Notes under the pieces: generated by a model
Databases searched by the model: none
Told to the model about the DNA's origin: nothing
The model's input: the letters and a program-made list of their open reading frames with translations, nothing else
Translations under genes and position numbers: made by a program
NCBI GenBank assembly: GCA_002427545.1
Contig: DIRM01000018.1
Span: 38,665 to 83,960, forward strand
Length of the DNA stretch: 45,296 bases
Source of the DNA: Mageeibacillus sp. UBA5436
Lineage (GTDB): Bacteria; Bacillota; Clostridia; Saccharofermentanales; DTU023
Reading direction: 5' to 3'
Shown: positions 16,388-24,458 of the stretch, piece after piece
Layout: each line of letters opens with the position of its first letter
How positions within the stretch are numbered: the first letter of the stretch is position 1

Positions 16388-16756
16388 ATGATACAACAAG
16401 AATCAACTCTAAAATCCGCGGATAATACCGGTGCACGTAAATTACTTTGCATCCGTGTTTTAGGCGGAACTAATCGAAGATATGCCAATATTGGTGATGT
16501 TATTGTTTGTTCTGTTAAAGAAGCAATACCAGGTGGTGTTGTTAAAAAAGGTGATATTGTTAAAGCAGTTATCGTACGTACTAAAAAAGGCGTAAGACGT
16601 GCTGATGGCTCTATCATTCGCTTTGATGAAAATGCTGCTGTTATCTTAGATGATGATGGCAATCCACAAGGAACTCGTATCTTTGGACCTATTGCCAGAG
16701 AATTACGTGAGAAAAATTATATGAGAATTCTTTCTCTAGCACCAGAAGTATTATAA
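16388..16756 (+). CDS. rplN: 50S ribosomal protein L14
   Basis: 122 residues, standard. Starts MIQQESTLKSADNTGARKLL. Contains GGTNRRYANIGDVIVCSVK and the C-terminal GTRIFGPIARELREKNYMRI. L14 lies at the subunit interface with L19 and is the docking site for RsfS. AAAGGAG precedes the ATG, 24 bases after rpsQ. Confidence 0.98.
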   Translation: MIQQESTLKSADNTGARKLLCIRVLGGTNRRYANIGDVIVCSVKEAIPGGVVKKGDIVKAVIVRTKKGVRRADGSIIRFDENAAVILDDDGNPQGTRIFGPIARELREKNYMRILSLAPEVL

Positions 16757-16766
16757 GGAGGCCATG

Positions 16767-17105
16767 ATGAATAAAATGCATGTAAAAGTAGATGATAATG
16801 TCTATGTATTACGCGGAAAAGATGCGGGTAAATCTGGTAAAGTTATGGCTGTTTTCCCTAAGACTGGTCAAGTTGTTGTCGAAGGCGTTAATATTGTAAT
16901 CAAACACCAAAAAGCAAAATCCCATTTAGAGCAAGGTGGCAGAATAGAACAAGCAGGAAAAATATCTGCTTCTAATGTGATGTTAGTATGCCCTAATTGT
17001 AAAAAACCTAGTAAAACTGGTTCCCGTTTTGAAGAAATTGATGGCGAAACTAAAAAAGTTCGTTTCTGCAAAGCCTGCGGTTCCACTATTAGCTCAATAA
17101 AGTAA
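16767..17105 (+). CDS. rplX: 50S ribosomal protein L24
   Basis: 112 residues. KOW motif near residues 13-30 (YVLRGKDAGKSGKVMAVFP), then EGVNIVIKHQKAKSHLEQGG. The C-terminal third carries CPNCKK and CKACG, a four-cysteine zinc-ribbon-like pattern found in some L24 proteins. L24 initiates 50S assembly. Two ATGs are adjacent: AAGGAGG (16755-16761) is 5 bases from the ATG at 16767 and only 2 from that at 16764, so the second is preferred. Confidence 0.96.
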   Translation: MNKMHVKVDDNVYVLRGKDAGKSGKVMAVFPKTGQVVVEGVNIVIKHQKAKSHLEQGGRIEQAGKISASNVMLVCPNCKKPSKTGSRFEEIDGETKKVRFCKACGSTISSIK

Positions 17106-17118
17106 GGAGGCAAATTGA

Positions 17119-17661
17119 ATGGCTAATCGTTTAGTAGAACATTATAAAAATGAAGTTGCCCCTGCTTTGATGGAGCAATTTAAATATTCTTCAGTTATGC
17201 AAGTTCCTAAATTGGAAAAAATTGTAATCAATATGGGTGTTGGCGAAGCCAAAGAAGACGCAAAGGTTATGGACCATGCTGTTAATGATTTAACTGTTAT
17301 CAGTGGTCAAAAACCAGTTGTTACTCAATCTCGTAAATCCATTGCAAATTTCCATTTAAGAGCTGGGCAAAATGTTGGTTGTAAAGTAACTTTAAGAAAT
17401 CAAAGAATGTATGAATTTTTTGATAAATTAGTTAGTGTTGCTTTACCACGTACACGAGACTTTCGTGGTATTAATCCTAATTCGTTTGATGGTCGTGGGA
17501 ACTTTTCTTTTGGAACTAAAGAACAATTAATATTCCCAGAAATTGACTATGATAAAATTGATAAAATTCGTGGTATGGATATTGTTATTGTAACAACAGC
17601 TGAATCAGATGAAGAAGCCAGAGCTTTGTTATCAGGCCTAGGAATGCCTTTTAGAAAATAA
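17119..17661 (+). CDS. rplE: 50S ribosomal protein L5
   Basis: 180 residues, standard. Segments KLEKIVINMGVGEAKEDAK, SGQKPVVTQSRKSIANFHLR and FGTKEQLIFPEIDYDKID are typical. L5 binds 5S rRNA in the central protuberance and bridges to the 30S head. AAGGAGG lies a little far (8 bases or more) from the ATG. Confidence 0.98.
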   Translation: MANRLVEHYKNEVAPALMEQFKYSSVMQVPKLEKIVINMGVGEAKEDAKVMDHAVNDLTVISGQKPVVTQSRKSIANFHLRAGQNVGCKVTLRNQRMYEFFDKLVSVALPRTRDFRGINPNSFDGRGNFSFGTKEQLIFPEIDYDKIDKIRGMDIVIVTTAESDEEARALLSGLGMPFRK

Positions 17662-17673
17662 TGGGAGGAAAGA

Positions 17674-17859
17674 ATGGCTAAAAAATCATTAAAAGTTAAA
17701 GCGACGAGAGATCCAAAATTCTCAACTCGTCAACATAATCGTTGCCAGATCTGTGGTCGTCCACATTCTTATATGCGTAAATATGGTATTTGCCGTCTCT
17801 GCTTCCGCGAGTTAGCATACAAGGGACAAATTCCTGGCGTACGCAAAGCTAGCTGGTAA
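17674..17859 (+). CDS. rpsZ: 30S ribosomal protein S14, zinc-ribbon type (type Z)
   Basis: 61 residues, the short C+ form. Zinc-ligand cysteines are C24, C27, C40 and C43 (RCQICGRPH and GICRLCFREL). Gram-positive bacteria carry this form in the spc operon, some with a second longer zinc-free paralogue elsewhere. TGGGAGGA precedes the ATG; it is 12 bases after rplE. Confidence 0.97.
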   Translation: MAKKSLKVKATRDPKFSTRQHNRCQICGRPHSYMRKYGICRLCFRELAYKGQIPGVRKASW

Positions 17860-17879
17860 TTACTGTAAAGGAGAATATT

Positions 17880-18275
17880 ATGCAAATCACAGATCCAATT
17901 GCAGACATGCTTACAAGAATTCGTAATGCCGGAAGTGCTGGTCATACGACATGTCAAGTACCGTCTTCTAAATTAAAACGCAGTATTGCCGACATTTTAT
18001 TAGCTGAAGGTTATATTAAAAATGTGGAGTATAAAGAAGACAATAAACAAGGTGAATTAACTATCACTTTAAAATATTATGATAATAAACCTGTCATTGC
18101 TGGTATGAGACGAATCTCAAAACCAGGTTTGAGAATATATGCTCAAGCTAATGAAATACCAACAGTTCTTGATGGTTTAGGAATTGCTTTAATTTCTACA
18201 TCACAAGGAATTATGACAGATAAAAAAGCTAGAAACGCTGGTATTGGCGGCGAAGTTATGGCTTTTATTTGGTAA
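17880..18275 (+). CDS. rpsH: 30S ribosomal protein S8
   Basis: 131 residues, standard. Begins MQITDPIADMLTRIRNA and ends with the conserved ISTSQGIMTDKKARNAGIGG. S8 binds helix 21 of 16S rRNA and in E. coli is the spc operon repressor acting near rplE. AAAGGAG precedes the ATG. A perfect 8-bp hairpin lies just downstream (18289-18311). Confidence 0.98.
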   Translation: MQITDPIADMLTRIRNAGSAGHTTCQVPSSKLKRSIADILLAEGYIKNVEYKEDNKQGELTITLKYYDNKPVIAGMRRISKPGLRIYAQANEIPTVLDGLGIALISTSQGIMTDKKARNAGIGGEVMAFIW

Positions 18276-18288
18276 GTAAACTCTGAAA

Positions 18289-18311
18289 AAGCATAAAATA
18301 TCATTATGCTT
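18289..18311 (+). promoter_or_regulatory. Hairpin between rpsH and rplF
   Basis: AAGCATAA-aatatca-TTATGCTT: a perfect 8-bp stem with a 7-base loop in a 60-base gap, 12 bases upstream of the rplF AGGAGG. No T run follows, so it is not a terminator. It is the most conspicuous stem inside the spc part of the operon and may be a processing or control site. Confidence 0.6.
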
Positions 18312-18335
18312 CAATCTCAAGAGCAGGAGGAATAT

Positions 18336-18878
18336 ATGTCCAGAATAGGTAATAAACCGATTGCAATTCCAGAAGGTGTTGATGTATCGGTAAAAGATAA
18401 TGAAGTAAATGTCAAGAAAGGCAATATTTCATTAACACAGAATTTTGAATCCCTTATTTCTGTAGAAGTTAAAGATAATCATATTGTTGTAACACGTGCT
18501 GATGATACAAAAGAAAGTCGTTCCTTACATGGCTTAACACGTTCTTTAATCAATAATATGGTCATTGGTGTTACAGATGGCTTCAAGAAAACTTTGGAAG
18601 TTAACGGTGTTGGTTATCGTGTACAATTACAAGGTAACAAATTGGTGATGAACCTTGGTTTATCACATCCAGTCGAAGTTGTTGCACCAGAAGGCATCAC
18701 ATTTGAACTAGATGGTCCAACTCAAAATAAAATTATTGTTAAAGGTGCCGATAAACAATTAGTTGGCGAAACAGCAGCTAAAATTCGTGCTAAGAGATTA
18801 CCAGATGCTTATAAAGGCAAAGGTATTAAATATGATTATGAAGTCTTACGTCTCAAAGAAGGCAAGACCGGTGCTTAA
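18336..18878 (+). CDS. rplF: 50S ribosomal protein L6
   Basis: 180 residues, standard. Starts MSRIGNKPIAIPEGVDV; the second domain contains LEVNGVGYRVQLQGNKLVMN and ends in KGKGIKYDYEVLRLKEGKTG. L6 lies near the factor-binding site. An in-frame ATG at 18306 is rejected because AGGAGG lies directly before the ATG at 18336 and the sequence before it is not L6-like. Confidence 0.98.
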   Translation: MSRIGNKPIAIPEGVDVSVKDNEVNVKKGNISLTQNFESLISVEVKDNHIVVTRADDTKESRSLHGLTRSLINNMVIGVTDGFKKTLEVNGVGYRVQLQGNKLVMNLGLSHPVEVVAPEGITFELDGPTQNKIIVKGADKQLVGETAAKIRAKRLPDAYKGKGIKYDYEVLRLKEGKTGA

Positions 18879-18898
18879 TTAAGAAAGGATTATAGACG

Positions 18899-19267
18899 AT
18901 GATTAAAAAAATTGATAAAAATGAAATTCGTCAGCGCAAACATGCTAGAGTCCGTAAAACATTAAGCGGTACGGCTGAATGTCCTAGACTTTGTGTGTTT
19001 AGGAGCCTTTCACATATTTATGCTCAAATCATTGATGATGATAATGGCAATACATTAGTTGCTGCTTCATCTTTAGATTCTGAAATTAAAGATCAGGTAA
19101 AGAGCTCAGGTAATTGTGAAACAGCAAAATTAGTTGGCGAATTAATTGCTAAAAGAGCGTTAGATAAAGATATAGATAATGTTGTTTTTGATCGTGGCGG
19201 TTATATATATCATGGTAGAGTTGCTGCTTTAGCCGATGCTGCTAGAGAAGCTGGATTAAAGTTCTAA
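18899..19267 (+). CDS. rplR: 50S ribosomal protein L18
   Basis: 122 residues, standard. Segments are RQRKHARVRKTLSGTAECPR, RLCVFRSLSHIYAQIIDDD and the C-terminal FDRGGYIYHGRVAALADAAR. L18 escorts 5S rRNA into the 50S subunit with L5. RBS AAAGGA. 20 bases after rplF. Confidence 0.98.
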   Translation: MIKKIDKNEIRQRKHARVRKTLSGTAECPRLCVFRSLSHIYAQIIDDDNGNTLVAASSLDSEIKDQVKSSGNCETAKLVGELIAKRALDKDIDNVVFDRGGYIYHGRVAALADAAREAGLKF

Positions 19268-19282
19268 GAGGAGATATTTGAA

Positions 19283-19861
19283 ATGAGTGAAAAACAAAAC
19301 TTTAACGAAAATCCGAAAAACAATCCTCAAGATAAGGAACGTGGCAATCGCCGTAATGATCGTAGAGGAAGACAACAACGCCGTGAGGATGATGGAATTC
19401 AAGATCGCGTTATCCATATAGGTAGAGTTGCAAAAACTGTCAAAGGTGGCCGTAATATTCGTTTTACTGCTATTGTTATCGTAGGCGATGGTAATGGTAA
19501 AGTTGGTAAAGGAATGGGCAAAGCTGCAGAAATTCCTGATGCAATCAGAAAAGGCCGTGATGAAGCTAAGCGGAATATGACTCAGCTGCAATTAGCTGAA
19601 AATACAATTCCACATGAAGTTACAGGCACTTATGGCGCAGGTAAAGTTATATTGAAACCTGCTGCAGAAGGTACTGGTGTTATTGCTGGTGGTCCAGTTC
19701 GTGCTATTTGCGAATTAGCTGGTATCCAAGATATTAAAACAAAATCGATTGGATCTAATAATCCTAATAATGTTGCCAATGCAACTTTACAGGGATTAAG
19801 ATCATTATTATCACCAAGTGATGTAGCAAAAAAACGCGGCTTATCAGTCGAAGAGCTTTAG
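19283..19861 (+). CDS. rpsE: 30S ribosomal protein S5
   Basis: 192 residues, about 25 longer than most S5. The excess is an N-terminal charged, Arg/Asn/Asp-rich tail of about 40 residues (NRRNDRRGRQQRREDD). The normal core begins at DRVIHIGRVAKTVKGGRN and includes VGDGNGKVGKGMGKAAEIP and RAICELAGIQDIKTKSIGS. S5 helps control decoding accuracy and mRNA entry. GAGGAG precedes the ATG, 15 bases after rplR. Confidence 0.97.
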   Translation: MSEKQNFNENPKNNPQDKERGNRRNDRRGRQQRREDDGIQDRVIHIGRVAKTVKGGRNIRFTAIVIVGDGNGKVGKGMGKAAEIPDAIRKGRDEAKRNMTQLQLAENTIPHEVTGTYGAGKVILKPAAEGTGVIAGGPVRAICELAGIQDIKTKSIGSNNPNNVANATLQGLRSLLSPSDVAKKRGLSVEEL

Positions 19862-19874
19862 TTTGGAGGATTTA

Positions 19875-20054
19875 ATGGCTAAGTTAAAAATTACTTTAAA
19901 ACGTAGTTTGGTTGGTTGTAATAAAAATCAGAAAGCGACGATTCAAGCTTTAGGTTTATCCAAAATTGGTCAAACTGTAGAAAAAGAAGATAATGCCCAA
20001 ACTAATGGTATGATTCAAATTGTTAATCATTTAGTAACGGTAGAAGAAGCGTAG
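19875..20054 (+). CDS. rpmD: 50S ribosomal protein L30
   Basis: 59 residues. LKITLKRSLVGCNKNQKAT and IQALGLSKIGQTVEKEDN match L30; L30 is present only in some bacterial lineages. The ATG at 19875 is chosen because GGAGG (19865-19869) is 5 bases before it; the in-frame TTG at 19863 would include the ribosome binding site. Confidence 0.97.
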   Translation: MAKLKITLKRSLVGCNKNQKATIQALGLSKIGQTVEKEDNAQTNGMIQIVNHLVTVEEA

Positions 20055-20063
20055 GAGGTTATT

Positions 20064-20513
20064 ATGCAATTAAACAATTTAAAATCAGCTCCCAGCGCAA
20101 ATAAAAATACAAATCGCAGAGGACGCGGAAAAGGCAGCGGAAACGGAAAAACTGGTGGCCGTGGTCATAAAGGTCAAAACGCACGTTCGGGTGGCGGTGT
20201 TCGTCCACAATTCGAAGGTGGTCAAATGCCTTTATATAGACGCGTTCCAAAACGTGGCTTTAATAATACAGTTTTCGCAAAACAATATCATGAAATTAAT
20301 GTTGAAATGCTGAATAAATTTGAAGATGGGACTGTTGTGGATGAAAATTTAATTCACAATTCTGGTGTCTTGACTATTCCTAAAGTTAATGATGGAATTA
20401 AAATATTAGGACGCGGTGAATTAAATAAAAAATTAACTGTTCGTGCTAATGCTTTTACTGCATCTGCTAAAGAAAAGATCGAGAATGCTGGTGGCACGGT
20501 AGAGGAGGTTTAA
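20064..20513 (+). CDS. rplO: 50S ribosomal protein L15
   Basis: 149 residues, standard. The long basic, Gly-rich N-terminal arm (GRGKGSGNGKTGGRGHKGQ) is typical and threads through 23S rRNA, followed by FEGGQMPLYRRVPKRGFNN. TAGGAGG precedes the ATG. secY starts immediately after the stop codon. Confidence 0.98.
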   Translation: MQLNNLKSAPSANKNTNRRGRGKGSGNGKTGGRGHKGQNARSGGGVRPQFEGGQMPLYRRVPKRGFNNTVFAKQYHEINVEMLNKFEDGTVVDENLIHNSGVLTIPKVNDGIKILGRGELNKKLTVRANAFTASAKEKIENAGGTVEEV

Positions 20514-20514
20514 C

Positions 20515-21822
20515 ATGGGTAGCATGTTTGAAACACTCCGCAATGCTTTTAGAATAAAAGATTTACGTAAAAAACTTGGATTTACTGTACTGATTATGCT
20601 TATTTATAGGCTAGGTACAGCAATTCCAGTTCCTGGTATTAGTGTTGAAGCTTTTACAGACTTTTTCAATCGCTTAGGACAATATGGTAATTTTATGCAA
20701 ACTATTACTGGTGTGACACTGACAGGTCAAACTGTTAGGGCTGTTCCTCTATTTGTTTTAGGTATACAGCCATACATCAATGCATCAATTATCATGCAAT
20801 TGTTAACATTTGCAATTCCTTCTTTACAGAGTATGTCTGAAGAGGGTGAAGCAGGACAAAAGAAAATTCAAAAAATCACTCGTTTTGTTACGATTGGTTT
20901 GGCTTTATTGATGTCTGTAGCTTATTGGTATTCGACTAAATCTGCGGTTGCAAGTATATTGCCACCTGCTCTAAATGCTTTGGTCATCATTTCAAGTTTT
21001 ACGGCAGGTTCTACATTCATCATGTGGCTTGGTGAACAAATTAACGATCGTGGAATCGGTAATGGTATTTCAATTATCATTTTTACTGGTATTATTAGTG
21101 GTTTTCCTAATAATATTGTTACTGTCTATTATAGCTTTATGAAATGGAGTCAAAAAAGCATTATTTTAGCTATTTTAGGGGTTATTTTAGTTCTCTTAGT
21201 ATTTGTAGCGATTATTACTTTAGTCGTATATATTCAATCTGCTGAGAGAAGAGTACCAGTACAATATGCCAAGAAAGTTATCGGTCGAAAAATGTATGGT
21301 GGGCAAAGTACTTATTTACCTATCAAAGTTAATCAAAGTGGTGTTTTACCAGTTATCTTTGCTGTTTCAGTTTTGATGATGCCTTCAACCATAGTTTCAT
21401 TATTTGGTTTCAATGGTAAAGTAGCTCAATTCTTCTTGAATTTTTCTAATAATCCACTTTATTATATAATCTATGCTTTATTGATCTTCGCATTTACTTT
21501 CTTCTATTCATCGATATCTTTTAATCCAGAAGAAATAGCAAGTCGTTGGCAGAAAGATGGTGGTTTTATTCCTGGAATAAGACCAGGAAGATCTACTGCA
21601 ACTTTTATAAGAAATACTTCACATCGCCTTTTATGGTTTGAAGCCGTATTTTTAATCTTTATTGTCTTGTTTCCGAGTTTATTAAGCTTAATAACCGGAT
21701 CAAGTCAAAATATCTGGCTCGGTGGAACCTCAATTCTAATTGTGGTTGGGGTTGCAATGGACATCATTACTCAATTGGAAAGCCAGTTGATGATGCGTCA
21801 TTATAAAGGTTTCTTAGACTAA
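20515..21822 (+). CDS. secY: Preprotein translocase subunit SecY
   Basis: 435 residues, ten membrane helices, the core of the SecYEG protein-conducting channel. Typical segments are YRLGTAIPVPGIS at helix 1, the LGIQPYINASIIMQLLTF region, NDRGIGNGISIIIFTGI, and the cytoplasmic loop RRVPVQYAKKVIGRKMYGGQ. AGGAGG (20503-20508) is 6 bases from the ATG. Last gene of the S10-spc unit; a strong terminator follows within 20 bases, so adk is transcribed separately. Confidence 0.98.
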   Translation: MGSMFETLRNAFRIKDLRKKLGFTVLIMLIYRLGTAIPVPGISVEAFTDFFNRLGQYGNFMQTITGVTLTGQTVRAVPLFVLGIQPYINASIIMQLLTFAIPSLQSMSEEGEAGQKKIQKITRFVTIGLALLMSVAYWYSTKSAVASILPPALNALVIISSFTAGSTFIMWLGEQINDRGIGNGISIIIFTGIISGFPNNIVTVYYSFMKWSQKSIILAILGVILVLLVFVAIITLVVYIQSAERRVPVQYAKKVIGRKMYGGQSTYLPIKVNQSGVLPVIFAVSVLMMPSTIVSLFGFNGKVAQFFLNFSNNPLYYIIYALLIFAFTFFYSSISFNPEEIASRWQKDGGFIPGIRPGRSTATFIRNTSHRLLWFEAVFLIFIVLFPSLLSLITGSSQNIWLGGTSILIVVGVAMDIITQLESQLMMRHYKGFLD

Positions 21823-21838
21823 TCTTTGTTCTCTCATT

Positions 21839-21867
21839 GGCGGTTGCTAAGCAACCGCCTTTTTTTT
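21839..21867 (+). terminator. Rho-independent terminator after secY
   Basis: GGCGGTTGC-taa-GCAACCGCC, a perfect 9-bp GC-rich stem, followed by eight T (21860-21867). It ends the S10-spc transcript, unlike many genomes where secY-adk-map are continuous. Confidence 0.95.
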
Positions 21868-21889
21868 AGAATTTGTTTCAAAAGTGTAC

Positions 21890-21895
21890 TATAAT
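21890..21895 (+). promoter_or_regulatory. Possible -10 element for adk
   Basis: TATAAT just downstream of the secY terminator. No convincing -35 hexamer lies 16-18 bases upstream. A promoter is expected here because the terminator isolates adk. The start would fall near 21902, just before the 21911-21931 palindrome. Confidence 0.4.
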
Positions 21896-21910
21896 AAATA
21901 TCAGTTTTAT

Positions 21911-21931
21911 TGAACCAAATATTTTGGTTCA
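21911..21931. repeat. Palindrome TGAACCAAA-TAT-TTTGGTTCA upstream of adk
   Basis: A perfect 9-bp inverted repeat with a 3-base centre, 27 bases before the adk start and just after a likely transcription start. It closely resembles the palindrome at 5767-5784. Its position fits a repressor operator or a 5'-UTR hairpin. Confidence 0.65.
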
Positions 21932-21958
21932 CAAAATTTTTAAACTGAAGGAGGAAAT

Positions 21959-22615
21959 ATGCAACTTATTATTTTTGGTGCGCCTGGAGCAGGCAAAGGA
22001 ACATTAGCACAAAATATTAAAAAGTATAAAAATCATAAGCATATCTCAACTGGAGACTTGTTTAGAAAGCATATTAAAAATCAGACAGAATTAGGCAAAA
22101 TTGCATCATCTTATATTGATGCTGGTGAACTAGTACCAGATGAAGTTACGGATGATTTGATTTATTCTGAATTAAAATTAATCAAGAAAGATTTTATTCT
22201 TGATGGTTATCCAAGAAATATTCATCAGGCACAAAGGCTAGATGAAATTTTAGAAGAACTTGAAATTCCATTAACAGCTTGCGTTTATCTTTCAATTGAT
22301 AAAAATGTTATTGTTGATCGTTTATTATATCGAGTAGTTTGTCAAAATTGTGGTTTTACATACAATCTCAAAATTGCTCCAACTAAAGTTGAAGGAATTT
22401 GTGATAATTGTGGTGGAGAACTATCACATCGTAAAGATGATAGCAGTGATGTTATTATTCATCGTATAGAAACTTATGAAAAAGAAACAGCACCTGTAAT
22501 TAATTTCTATGAAGAAAAGAACAGTTTAGTGTCTATTGATTGCAGCAAATATGATCTTATTGATAATTTTGAAGATGTTTGGCAGACACTACTTAAAAAG
22601 GAAGTAGAAGGATGA
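21959..22615 (+). CDS. adk: Adenylate kinase, zinc-lid type
   Basis: Interconverts ATP+AMP and 2 ADP. 218 residues. P-loop GAPGAGKGT at residues 7-15, AMP-binding segment STGDLFRKH near 31, and the DGYPR motif (ILDGYPRNIHQA). The LID holds four cysteines, C128-x2-C131 and C148-x2-C151, the zinc-structured lid common in Gram-positives. AAGGAGG precedes the ATG. The last four bases overlap the map start. Confidence 0.98.
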   Translation: MQLIIFGAPGAGKGTLAQNIKKYKNHKHISTGDLFRKHIKNQTELGKIASSYIDAGELVPDEVTDDLIYSELKLIKKDFILDGYPRNIHQAQRLDEILEELEIPLTACVYLSIDKNVIVDRLLYRVVCQNCGFTYNLKIAPTKVEGICDNCGGELSHRKDDSSDVIIHRIETYEKETAPVINFYEEKNSLVSIDCSKYDLIDNFEDVWQTLLKKEVEG

Positions 22616-23424
22616 TAATTTTAAAAAGTCACGAAGAAATTGAATTAATTAAAAAAGCTTGTGAAATAACTAGCTCCTGTTATGAAGTTGTTGAGAAAGC
22701 AATTAAACCAGGAATTAGCACATATGAATTGGATCAGTTAATTTATCAACATATTATTTCTTGTGACGCAACGCCTGGTTTTTTAAATTATGGCGAACCT
22801 CCTTTCCCTGGCTCTGCTTGCATTTCAATTAATGAAGAAGTTGTTCATGGTATTCCTAAAAAAGATCGTATTATCAAAGATGGCGATATTGTTTCTGTTG
22901 ATTTGGGAGCTAAATATCAAGGTTATAATGGTGATTCTGCTAGAACTTATTTAGTAGGAAATGTTAAGAAAAAATGGGTTGATTTAGTTGAAGCGGCTGA
23001 AGAATCTTTTTGGCAAGGTTTAAAACAAGTAAAAAAGGGAAACCGTTTAGGTGATGTCGGCTTTGCTGTTCAGCGATATTCTGAAATGCATGGTTATGGC
23101 GTAATCAGAGAATTAACTGGTCATGGCATTGGTGCTGAGTTACATGAAGATCCTAATGTTTTGAATTATGGAAAAAAGGGTCGTGGAGTTAGATTAGAAG
23201 CGGGTATGGTTTTATGTTTAGAACCAATGATCACAGAAGGTGATCGTAATATCCTTATTGCTGAAGACGAATGGACGATTATTACGAGAGATAAAAAAGC
23301 AGCAGCACATTATGAAAATACCTTTGCTATCACAGAAAACGGGGTAGAAGTTCTTACTTTAACAGATGTTGAACGTGAAAAATACGCTAAGGAATTAGCG
23401 GATTTAAAGGCAACAAAATGGTAA
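22612..23424 (+). CDS. map: Methionine aminopeptidase, type I
   Basis: Removes the initiator methionine from nascent proteins. 270 residues, slightly longer than the usual 250. The five metal ligands are in their motifs: VSVDLGAKYQGYNGDSAR (two Asp), the GHGIG His, CLEPMITEG (Glu) and HYENTFAIT (Glu). Starts inside the end of adk (ATGA overlap). The C-terminal end is a short charged tail. In many Firmicutes infA follows map; here two E1 dehydrogenase genes intervene. Confidence 0.97.
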   Translation: MIILKSHEEIELIKKACEITSSCYEVVEKAIKPGISTYELDQLIYQHIISCDATPGFLNYGEPPFPGSACISINEEVVHGIPKKDRIIKDGDIVSVDLGAKYQGYNGDSARTYLVGNVKKKWVDLVEAAEESFWQGLKQVKKGNRLGDVGFAVQRYSEMHGYGVIRELTGHGIGAELHEDPNVLNYGKKGRGVRLEAGMVLCLEPMITEGDRNILIAEDEWTIITRDKKAAAHYENTFAITENGVEVLTLTDVEREKYAKELADLKATKW

Positions 23425-23459
23425 TTGATGCTTAATTAATTTCTAAAGGAACTCTAAAC

Positions 23460-24458
23460 GTGAATGAAATTAAATTTGTAGACGAACAAGGTCATATTTC
23501 GCTTATACCTATTGATAAGGATTTATTAGAGGATATTCCCCTACAAAAAAAGCTCTTGGCTAAAATGAAATTAGGAAGAGCTTTTGAAAAAAAAGCAAAT
23601 GAACTATTTGCAGCAGGTTTTATTCATGGCACATTACATTTGGGGATAGGTCAAGAAGCTGCGTCAATTGGAAGCACAATGGCCTTACATTCCAATGATA
23701 AAATTTTAACGACACATCGAGGACATCTTGAAGCAATTGGCAAAGGCATGTCAATTGAGTCAATGTATGCAGAGCTATTAGGTCGAGAAAATGGCGTTTC
23801 TAAAGGCTATGGCGGTTCTATGCATATGATTGATCCTAGTATTGGCGTAATGCATGCTAATGGCATTGTTGCGGCTAATACACCACTTGCATGTGGCATT
23901 GCTTTAGCTTTAAAAAAACAGAAAAAAAATGGTATCGTAAATAGTTATATTGGTGATGGTGGTATGAATGAAGGTTCCTATTCAGAATCTCTGAATTTAG
24001 CTTCTCTTTGGGGTTTACCAGTTGTTTTTACAACTATCAATAATACATACGGTATGTCTACTCCTATAGAGGGATCTCATGCAAATCCAGATTTGAGTAT
24101 GCGAGGCATGGCTTTCTCCATACCAACAATTGATGTTGATGGTAATCAAGTTTTAGCTGTATATCAAGCTATGCAAATGGCAAGAAATTTAGCTTCAAAT
24201 AATAAACCTGTCATTTTAATTCTCAATACTTATCGTATTTGTGGGCATTCAAGAAGTGATAAAAATTGTTATCGTAGCGATAATGAAATTAAAGCTTGGC
24301 AGAAACGCTGTCCTATTGCAATGCTAGAAAAAACTTTGCTCGAAAAAGGGATTATTGATCAAATTGAGTTGCAAAACTTGGAATCAGATATTCAAAAACA
24401 AATTCAAATTGCTGTCGAAGCAGCTCAAATTTCTGATTTAGCAAAGGACATTCAATGA
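23460..24458 (+). CDS. Thiamine-diphosphate dehydrogenase E1 alpha subunit (pyruvate/acetoin type)
   Basis: The alpha half of an alpha2beta2 E1 enzyme, which decarboxylates pyruvate, another 2-oxoacid or acetoin and passes the acyl group to lipoyl-E2. 332 residues, closer to AcoA-type than to the longer PdhA. The ThDP/Mg motif is GDGGMNEG near 165 with NNTYGMST about 28 residues later. Other family segments are LHLGIGQEAASIG, THRGHLEAIGKGM and GYGGSMHM. GTG start with AAAGGA about 9 bases upstream. Overlaps the beta gene by four bases. No E2, E3 or lipoylation gene is in the window, so the substrate cannot be decided from context. Confidence 0.88.
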   Translation: MNEIKFVDEQGHISLIPIDKDLLEDIPLQKKLLAKMKLGRAFEKKANELFAAGFIHGTLHLGIGQEAASIGSTMALHSNDKILTTHRGHLEAIGKGMSIESMYAELLGRENGVSKGYGGSMHMIDPSIGVMHANGIVAANTPLACGIALALKKQKKNGIVNSYIGDGGMNEGSYSESLNLASLWGLPVVFTTINNTYGMSTPIEGSHANPDLSMRGMAFSIPTIDVDGNQVLAVYQAMQMARNLASNNKPVILILNTYRICGHSRSDKNCYRSDNEIKAWQKRCPIAMLEKTLLEKGIIDQIELQNLESDIQKQIQIAVEAAQISDLAKDIQ

